DNA of 19,903 bases from assembly GCA_002405405.1 (NCBI GenBank), contig DHLT01000165.1, forward strand, positions 2,164 through 22,066, in the 5' to 3' direction. The stretch is from Ignavibacteria bacterium UBA4661. Its GTDB lineage: Bacteria > Bacteroidota > Ignavibacteria > Kapaibacteriales > UBA4661. Positions 14,718 to 19,903 of the stretch are shown piece by piece (position 1 is the stretch's first letter; every line of letters starts with the position of its first letter). A program made the position numbers and the translations under genes. The notes beneath the pieces were generated by a model. The model was given only the letters and a program-made list of their open reading frames with translations. It was not told the origin of the DNA and made no database searches.

Positions 14718-15385
14718 ACACACACTAAACGTGTGTAGGGGATTCCATTCCGAAGGCAAATTTCTTCTTGATTAGTTTTGGGAAGTTGGTAGTGGTTGCG
14801 CCATTCTTCTTCACCGGCGGGATGATAAGAAAATCCACCAAATTCTTGCAGGACTTCTTGTTGATAGGCATCAACTTCGGGTACATCTGTTTGGAGGAAA
14901 AGAATGCCGTTCGGAGCTAACATGCGGTGACATTCCGCTAAAAAATCCACCGTAAATGCACGGCGTTTGACATGACGTTTTTTATACCAAGGGTCAGGAA
15001 AGAAGTAGAAAATTTTCTCAATGGAATTGCTTGCAATAAAAGGCAGACCATTCACCACCGAATACCAAAGAATTCCTGCATTGCCGACCTGTTCGGCATG
15101 GATAATGTCTTGCACCCATTCGCACACCCTCTTACGAACCTCTAAGCCAAGAACATTACCGACACCTTCAGTATAGCTGTAATTCAACATGAATTTTCCC
15201 AAACCGCAGCCAATATCCAAGATTTGTGGTGGTTTGCCATTGGCGAAAATCTGTTCCCACTGCAATTCTATATAGAGGGGAGGATAGTATGACAGATCAA
15301 CGGTCAATTCTGCACGGGGGATATACAGATTCGGACTGACATGATGACGGATATTGGGCAGAGTATATTTTGAAAAATCAATCAT
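14708..15385 (-). CDS. trmB: tRNA (guanine-N7-)-methyltransferase TrmB
   Basis: TrmB methylates N7 of guanine 46 in the variable loop of tRNAs using S-adenosylmethionine, in the cytoplasm. The protein has 225 residues, normal for the family. The SAM-binding motif is DIGCGLGKF (57-65), followed by LGLEVRKR (79-86). The family hallmark FFPDPWYKKRHVKRR is at 128-142, then LAPNGILFLQTDVP (156-169) and the C-terminal KTNQEE and YTRLVCVKK segment. The ATG at 15385 lies 17 bp after the pgi stop codon, so the two genes are probably co-transcribed. There is no strong Shine-Dalgarno, only GAGAUACUU before the start. Translation may be coupled to pgi. Confidence 0.96.
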   Translation of the reverse strand: MIDFSKYTLPNIRHHVSPNLYIPRAELTVDLSYYPPLYIELQWEQIFANGKPPQILDIGCGLGKFMLNYSYTEGVGNVLGLEVRKRVCEWVQDIIHAEQVGNAGILWYSVVNGLPFIASNSIEKIFYFFPDPWYKKRHVKRRAFTVDFLAECHRMLAPNGILFLQTDVPEVDAYQQEVLQEFGGFSYHPAGEEEWRNHYQLPKTNQEEICLRNGIPYTRLVCVKK

Positions 15386-15402
15386 AAGTATCTCATCATG
15401 CT

Positions 15403-17055
15403 TTAGCGCATTTGTTTGTACGCATTGATCAGACCATTTGTTGAGTGGTCATAATTGCTCACAGGGTCGGGATGCGCTAGTGCGGGGAGGATAGCATTGG
15501 CTAATTGTTTGCCTAGTTCTACACCCCATTGGTCGAAAGGATTGATATTCCAAATAGCACCGCTGACAAAGATTTTATGCTCGTACAATGCGAGCAGCAT
15601 ACCAAGTGTATGAGGGGTAAGTTTCGACAGCAAAATCGACGTTGAAGGGCGATTGCCGTGAAACACTTTGTGAGGAAGTAAAGCCTCAATCTGTTCCGGT
15701 GTCTTACCTTCACGCTCCAATTCAGCGCGGACTTCATCTGCTGTTTTGCCTTGCATTAATGCTTGGGTTTGCGCGAAGAAATTCGCAAGGAGTTTTTCAT
15801 GATGATCGCCCAGAGGATTGTGCGATTGCGCCGATGCAATGAAATCGCATGGAATCAGTTTCGTGCCTTGATGAATCAACTGATAGAATGCATGTTGCCC
15901 GTTCGTGCCGGGTTCACCCCACAAAATTGTACCGGTGTGGTATTGCACAGTTTCGCCATCAATCTGTACTTGTTTGCCATTACTTTCCATATCGGCTTGT
16001 TGCAGATACGCAGGTAAACGGCTCAGATACTCATCGTATGGTAAAACTGCATGAGATTCTGCTTTGAAAAAATTCGAATACCATACTTCGAGTAGTCCCA
16101 TAATCATGGGAGCATTCTCAAGAATGGGTGCTGTCCGAAAATGTTCGTCCATTGTGTGCGCCCCTTCAAGCAGGGCGATGAAGTTGTCATGTCCTACGGA
16201 CAATACAATCGGCAGACCAATTGCTGACCACAGCGAGTAACGACCACCAACCCAATCCCAGAAGCCAAACATATTTGCTGTATCGATACCAAATGCCTGC
16301 ACCGCTTTTGCATTGGTCGAGACAGCCACAAAATGCTTGGCGATGCCCGCTTCTGTGCCGCCTTGTTGCAGAAACCATTGTCGTGCTGTGTGCGCATTCG
16401 TCATGGTTTCTTGGGTGGTAAATGTTTTTGAGGCAATAATAAAGAGTGTCGTTTCCGGTGGGCATACACGGAGTGTTTCCGCAATATGGGTGCCATCAAC
16501 ATTTGAAACAAAATGTACCGTAAGATCACGCTTGCTGTAGGGTTGTAAGGCGATGCACACCATTTTCGGACCAAGATCGCTTCCACCGATACCAATATTG
16601 ACGACATGGGTAATAGGTTTTCCGGTATATCCTTTCCATGTACCTGAGCGAACGGATTCGCTGAATATTTTTATCTGCTCTAACACGGCAAGGACATCAG
16701 GCATAACATCAACATCATTCAGCAAAACGGGGCGACCACTGCGATTGCGTAAGGCAGTGTGTAAAACAGCGCGTCCTTCGGTACTGTTGATATGTTCGCC
16801 GGCTAACATGGCATCACGTTTTTGCTCTACATGGCATTCACGCGCCAAGACGGCAAGCATGTGCATGGTATTGTTGAGGATAAGATTTTTAGAGTAATCA
16901 AGAAGAAGTGTTTCTTCACCATGATGTACACGCATTGATAACTTGGCAAAACGACCAGTGTCTTGGGCAAAAAGCTTGCGAATATTTACATCGGCAACGG
17001 TTTCAACATGTGCTTCAAGCGAATGCCATGAGGAATACGAGGTGATTTGAGCCAT
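15403..17055 (-). CDS. pgi: Glucose-6-phosphate isomerase
   Basis: This enzyme interconverts glucose 6-phosphate and fructose 6-phosphate in glycolysis and gluconeogenesis. The protein has 550 residues, the length of the long (E. coli-type) form. Motifs seen are [11 protein letters not shown] (155-165), [12 protein letters not shown] (184-195), [13 protein letters not shown] (209-221) with Lys210, the first signature [14 protein letters not shown] (267-280) and the second signature [10 protein letters not shown] (507-516). The catalytic residues by family alignment are Glu357 (ADMESNGK), His388 (NGQHAFYQL) and Lys516. All are present, so it should be active. ATG at 17055 gives the usual N-terminus. 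It is followed closely by trmB. The gap of 95 bp to the upstream asparaginase gene has no visible terminator, so a longer transcript is possible. Confidence 0.97.
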   Translation of the reverse strand: MAQITSYSSWHSLEAHVETVADVNIRKLFAQDTGRFAKLSMRVHHGEETLLLDYSKNLILNNTMHMLAVLARECHVEQKRDAMLAGEHINSTEGRAVLHTALRNRSGRPVLLNDVDVMPDVLAVLEQIKIFSESVRSGTWKGYTGKPITHVVNIGIGGSDLGPKMVCIALQPYSKRDLTVHFVSNVDGTHIAETLRVCPPETTLFIIASKTFTTQETMTNAHTARQWFLQQGGTEAGIAKHFVAVSTNAKAVQAFGIDTANMFGFWDWVGGRYSLWSAIGLPIVLSVGHDNFIALLEGAHTMDEHFRTAPILENAPMIMGLLEVWYSNFFKAESHAVLPYDEYLSRLPAYLQQADMESNGKQVQIDGETVQYHTGTILWGEPGTNGQHAFYQLIHQGTKLIPCDFIASAQSHNPLGDHHEKLLANFFAQTQALMQGKTADEVRAELEREGKTPEQIEALLPHKVFHGNRPSTSILLSKLTPHTLGMLLALYEHKIFVSGAIWNINPFDQWGVELGKQLANAILPALAHPDPVSNYDHSTNGLINAYKQMR

Positions 17056-17150
17056 ATATTGGTGAAGATGAGAAGATGAAAGAAAATCTAATTATCGCTC
17101 ACGAAACAAGGAGTGTAGAGGGATGCAAGGTGAAACCGCAATACATGAGC

Positions 17151-18191
17151 TTACTTGAAAATTGCTGTCGTTGGTTTGTTTTCCTGTGTAATCACACCAC
17201 GATACATACCTTCGGAATTAAAAGGCATGGAGAAGTTTCCTTTCGTATCAAGGATAATCATACCGCCATCGCCACCAAGTTTGCCAACTTTATTGATTAC
17301 TTCTTGACCGGCTGATTGTACTGATAAACCTTTATACTCCACTAGTGCCGCCACATCATGAGCAACAACTGTCCGAATAAAATACTCACCCCAACCGGTT
17401 GCCGACACAGCACATGAGCCATTATTGGCATATGTCCCTGCACCAATAATCGGTGCATCGCCTACGCGACCAAAGCGTTTGTTTGTCATGCCGCCGGTAG
17501 ATGTTGCCGCAGCCAAGTTGCCATGAATATCAAGTGCCACTGCACCAACCGTGCCGTGTTTGTCGCTTGCAGAGCGTTTTTTAAGATTGGCTTTACGAAT
17601 GCTATCTTGTTTAATGCTGTCCTTCGTTGCTTGCTCGCGCTCTTCTTGCTGGATGCGTTCCAACGCACGTTTACGGGCGGGTGTATCGAACAAGGTGTTG
17701 GGTACTAACGTAATATTTTGTGTCTGAGCAAATTTTTCAGCGCCTTCGCCAATGAGCATGACATGTTCAGATTTTTCCATGACAAGTCGCGCTAAGGAAA
17801 TCGGGTTTTTGATGCGCTTGACAGCAGCAACTGCTCCGGCGGCAAGTGTTTTCCCATCCATGATTGCGGCATCAAGTTCATGTGTACCATCAGCAGTATA
17901 GACCGCACCAATACCTGCATTGAAAAGAGGATTGTCTTCGAGATAATTCACCACTTTTTCGACGGCATTCATACTCGTGCCGCCTTGCTCCAAAATAGCA
18001 TACCCAATACGTAATGCAGAATCTAATGCACGATGGTACTCTTGCTCACGCTCTGATGATAAATTCGCTCGTGTAATCACACCCGCACCGCCATGAATCA
18101 CTAATGTGAATTTTTTTGCTGCTGATTGCGCCATAAGAATCGAAGAATACTGCACAAGAAAACATGCTATCAACACGGAAAAACGAAACAT
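17151..18191 (-). CDS. Exported Ntn-hydrolase asparaginase / isoaspartyl peptidase
   Basis: Members of this family (plant-type L-asparaginase, E. coli IaaA) cleave L-asparagine or beta-aspartyl dipeptides after self-cleavage at a Thr. The protein has 346 residues from ATG 18191; AGGCGGT just upstream is an acceptable ribosome-binding site, and an in-frame TTG at 18209 is not needed. A signal peptide (1-22, FSVLIACFLVQYSSILMAQ) suggests periplasmic location. The N-terminal (alpha) half has VIHGGAGVITR, NPLFNAGIGAVYT and LDAAIMDGKTLAAGAVAAVK. The cleavage site is HGTVGAVALD with Thr214, followed by ATSTGGMTNKRFGRVGDAPI, GAGTYANN and ATGWGEYFIR. A charged, Lys/Arg/Gln-rich stretch (about 180-207) lies just before the cleavage site; family members often have a variable, disordered linker here. 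The C-terminus is complete. Confidence 0.94.
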   Translation of the reverse strand: MFRFSVLIACFLVQYSSILMAQSAAKKFTLVIHGGAGVITRANLSSEREQEYHRALDSALRIGYAILEQGGTSMNAVEKVVNYLEDNPLFNAGIGAVYTADGTHELDAAIMDGKTLAAGAVAAVKRIKNPISLARLVMEKSEHVMLIGEGAEKFAQTQNITLVPNTLFDTPARKRALERIQQEEREQATKDSIKQDSIRKANLKKRSASDKHGTVGAVALDIHGNLAAATSTGGMTNKRFGRVGDAPIIGAGTYANNGSCAVSATGWGEYFIRTVVAHDVAALVEYKGLSVQSAGQEVINKVGKLGGDGGMIILDTKGNFSMPFNSEGMYRGVITQENKPTTAIFK

Positions 18192-18234
18192 ACACACCGC
18201 CTGAAACAAGGGAAAAAGTGAAATAACTCGTTAA

Positions 18235-18286
18235 ATGAAAGGGAAATTTATCAATTCGCAATGAAAGGGAAATTTATCAATTCGCA
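18235..18286. repeat. Perfect 26-bp tandem duplication over the FKBP stop codon
   Basis: The 26-bp unit at 18235-18260 is repeated exactly at 18261-18286. The right copy contains the last codons and TGA stop of the FKBP gene, and the left copy repeats them just after the stop (GCGAATTGA on the minus strand). The coding sequence is unchanged. It looks like a recent replication-slippage event; perfect identity suggests it is young. Confidence 0.95.
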
Positions 18287-19062
18287 CTGATGAGTCGTAT
18301 ATCAAAAATTAAAATCGTACTCGGTGGCACACCATTCGTTGTTGAGTTACCGTCTGTACCTTTTGTTCCATACCCCAATGCCGGTGGGATCGTAATACGT
18401 CTGCGACCGCCAACACGCATTCCTACAAGACCATCACTCATGCCGGTAATGACACCGGAACCGAGTCCAACGAAGAAATTCAGCGGACTTCGCCCGGGTC
18501 CATCATTGCTGTCAAATTGTGTTCCATTGACAAAACGTCCGGTATACAGCACGCTAACACTACTACCGGTCGTGGCTTCAGCACCAACGCCCATGACAAG
18601 ATCTTGGATCTTCACGATGTTGGAATCGACACGCAATAATTCAATATCAAAAATAAGAGTAGAGTTTGGTGGTATTGGTCCTTGTTGTGCTAAACCATAA
18701 CCGAGTGTTGGCGGTACTTCAATGCGACGTCTGCCGCCAACGCGCATTCCGACCAGCGCACTATCCCAACCTTTGATAACCTCATTGTTGCCTAAAACGA
18801 AAGAGAATGGAGCACGTCTTGCAAAGCTACTGTCAAATTTAATTGTTGTGTCAGATTTTAGGCGACCAATATACTGCACTGTCAGAACTAATCCCGAATC
18901 AGCGCGCGCGCCTGTACCAACAACGCGATCAGTGATGATAAGCGTTGAATCGGTATTGGTGGGAATATCAGGTCCAACTGTTGTTCCTTTGCAGCCAACG
19001 ATAATAATGGTGAGCGTCGCAAAGGCAACGGCAATCCATATTGCCGAAAGTCGAAATTGCAT
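18277..19062 (-). CDS. Lipoprotein with two FKBP-type peptidyl-prolyl isomerase domains
   Basis: FKBP enzymes catalyse cis-trans isomerisation of proline bonds and help fold proteins, here outside the cytoplasm. The protein has 261 residues. It has an N-terminal membrane segment ending in a lipobox IIIVGC, with Cys24 as the lipidated residue. Two FKBP domains follow at about 41-145 and 150-260. Both contain GLVGMRVGGRRRI or the close variant ALVGMRVGGRRRI, and both end PPNSTLIFDI or PPSTILIFDI. Domain 1 keeps the active-site Trp (VIKGWDSAL, Trp99); domain 2 has Met at that position (VITGMSDGL), so it may be less active or mainly bind clients. I chose ATG 19062 because AAGGA lies 7 nt upstream; an ATG at 19083 is in frame but less well placed. 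It is upstream of, and probably partly co-transcribed with, the exported asparaginase, 85 bp away. Confidence 0.94.
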   Translation of the reverse strand: MQFRLSAIWIAVAFATLTIIIVGCKGTTVGPDIPTNTDSTLIITDRVVGTGARADSGLVLTVQYIGRLKSDTTIKFDSSFARRAPFSFVLGNNEVIKGWDSALVGMRVGGRRRIEVPPTLGYGLAQQGPIPPNSTLIFDIELLRVDSNIVKIQDLVMGVGAEATTGSSVSVLYTGRFVNGTQFDSNDGPGRSPLNFFVGLGSGVITGMSDGLVGMRVGGRRRITIPPALGYGTKGTDGNSTTNGVPPSTILIFDIRLISAN

Positions 19063-19069
19063 TCTTATA

Positions 19070-19074
19070 TCCTT
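19070..19074 (-). promoter_or_regulatory. Shine-Dalgarno that decides the FKBP start
   Basis: On the minus strand AAGGA is followed by 7 nt and then ATG 19062. The alternative ATG 19083 would place this sequence inside the coding region. With 19062 the protein begins directly with a lipoprotein signal sequence. Confidence 0.65.
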
Positions 19075-19135
19075 TTGAGTCATGTATGTGTATCGAAGTT
19101 GGAATGAATAAAATTACGCCAAGAGAATCGCAATT

Positions 19136-19174
19136 TACGAAAAAGAATAAGGGCAGGCTTCTTTGCCTGCCCTT
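19136..19174 (-). terminator. Intrinsic terminator after the sortilin-like gene
   Basis: AAGGGCAGGC and GCCTGCCCTT (19149-19158, 19165-19174) form a perfect 10-bp GC-rich stem with a 6-nt loop. On the minus strand it is followed by TTATTCTTTTT. It lies about 50 bp past the stop codon at 19223, so it ends that transcript and separates it from the FKBP gene, which needs its own promoter in about 70 bp. Confidence 0.85.
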
Positions 19175-19222
19175 GAAAACATGGTTTGCCTGTTCTTTTT
19201 TGTCAATCTTGTCTGTATCCGA

Positions 19223-19903
19223 TTATAACTTTGGTATGATGATATGGGGTGCATTGACGGATTTGGCAGAAGCATTCAGGGTTGGTAGAGCATTCTGCAT
19301 GAGTACGAGAAATTCTTTGCGAAGCGCAGTCAGTTCGGCTTTGCAGTCGGCATACATTTCTTTCATGCCCTGTGTGATTGGACCATCACTGGCGGCAGCA
19401 TAATCATATAGCTGTCCTAGTACTGAGTAGAGTTTTGTTCCACCGCGCATTGCGAGAATATCGTAACTGACTTGGGCTATGGGGTTATGGAGCTTACCTT
19501 CAAGCGAATCAATTTTTTCAATCATTGTTTTCGAGTCGGAAACTAATGAGTTCATTGTCGGGGCTTCAGCAATAAATTCATTGCGCTGAACAAGCTGTTT
19601 TTTCACACTGCGTAAATGTTTCACCATGTTCGTGATACTCGCTACATCATCACGCATTTCAAGAGCACCACGCACTTGTGCTTCAAGTTCCGAAGCAGAC
19701 ATTGCTAAACGAGTATCGGGATTGAGCTGAACTGTGGTCTTTTCTGTTATGCCATGAGCATTGATGATAACTGTGTATGTACCTGGTGGTACCATTGGTC
19801 CCGCAACGGGATCACCGCCATCAATTTTAGCATCGGGAATCAATGTACAGCCTGCATAACTCATATCCCACACTACTCGATGTACACCGGGTTTATTTGT
19901 AAT
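19223..19903 (-). CDS. C-terminal 226 residues of a sortilin/VPS10-type BNR-repeat protein; runs off right edge
   Basis: Only the end of the gene is in the window; the frame stays open to base 19903 and its first codons read ITNKPGVHRVVWDMSYAG. This GVHRVVWDMSY motif, followed by PPGTYTVIINAHG, matches the segment after the propeller in large (about 1000-residue) bacterial exported proteins annotated as glycosyl hydrolase, BNR or VPS10/sortilin-like. The remaining 150 residues are helical and charged (about residues 90-170), with no catalytic motif. It ends in APHIIIPKL without a T9SS sorting domain. The upstream part, which should hold the signal peptide and six- to ten-bladed propellers, is off the window. 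Its function is unknown in most members despite the hydrolase label. A strong terminator follows. Confidence 0.8.
   Translation of the reverse strand: MTNKPGVHRVVWDMSYAGCTLIPDAKIDGGDPVAGPMVPPGTYTVIINAHGITEKTTVQLNPDTRLAMSASELEAQVRGALEMRDDVASITNMVKHLRSVKKQLVQRNEFIAEAPTMNSLVSDSKTMIEKIDSLEGKLHNPIAQVSYDILAMRGGTKLYSVLGQLYDYAAASDGPITQGMKEMYADCKAELTALRKEFLVLMQNALPTLNASAKSVNAPHIIIPKL

Overview
The window looks like chromosomal DNA from a Gram-negative bacterium of the Bacteroidota/Chlorobiota (FCB) branch, possibly an Ignavibacteria or Kapabacteria-like lineage. The evidence is two proteins with type IX secretion (T9SS) type A C-terminal sorting domains, a FlgD-Ig-like secreted protein, a sortilin/BNR-type protein, a FecA-like TonB-dependent receptor, and many genes with no visible Shine-Dalgarno sequence. 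This placement is inferred from gene content only; no rRNA or other taxonomic marker is present.

Layout. Positions 1-2916 (minus) hold the first 972 residues of the glutamate synthase large subunit GltB; the frame is open and runs off the left edge. A 729-bp non-coding gap (2917-3645) follows, with three 21-bp tandem repeats, a possible Bacteroidota-type -7 element and a terminator-like hairpin. Three secreted-protein genes then lie on the plus strand: a FlgD-Ig protein (3646-4923), a TIM-barrel glycosidase-like T9SS protein (5125-7149) and a repeat-built beta-propeller T9SS protein (7249-9678). The last is closed by an intrinsic terminator, and a LytTR-type transcription factor with a degenerate receiver domain follows (9835-10698). 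Next is a divergent iron-acquisition pair: a FecA-like TonB-dependent receptor (10806-13127, minus) and a PchR-like AraC regulator (13351-14424, plus), with a 21-bp-spaced direct repeat between them that could be the operator. The convergent junction after the regulator has a likely terminator for each flanking gene and an inverted repeat of a dispersed REP-like type.

The right part is all minus strand and mostly housekeeping. In transcription order it holds the end of a large sortilin/VPS10-type protein (19223-19903, open at the right edge) with its own terminator, a lipoprotein with two FKBP prolyl-isomerase domains (18277-19062), an exported Ntn-hydrolase asparaginase/isoaspartyl peptidase (17151-18191), glucose-6-phosphate isomerase (15403-17055) and tRNA (guanine-N7)-methyltransferase TrmB (14708-15385), 17 bp after pgi.

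How the genes fit together. The receptor and AraC regulator form a self-contained iron-siderophore (or ferric citrate) uptake switch. The three secreted proteins and the LytTR regulator may form a surface-protein locus, but no shared regulation is proven. I did not find a convincing new defence, mobile or RNA-based system. The most interesting observations are the Cys cluster in the AraC regulator and the direct repeat beside it, the phosphorylation-incompetent LytTR protein, the recombinogenic repeats and G7 tract in the propeller gene, and the tandem repeats upstream of the first secreted-protein gene.
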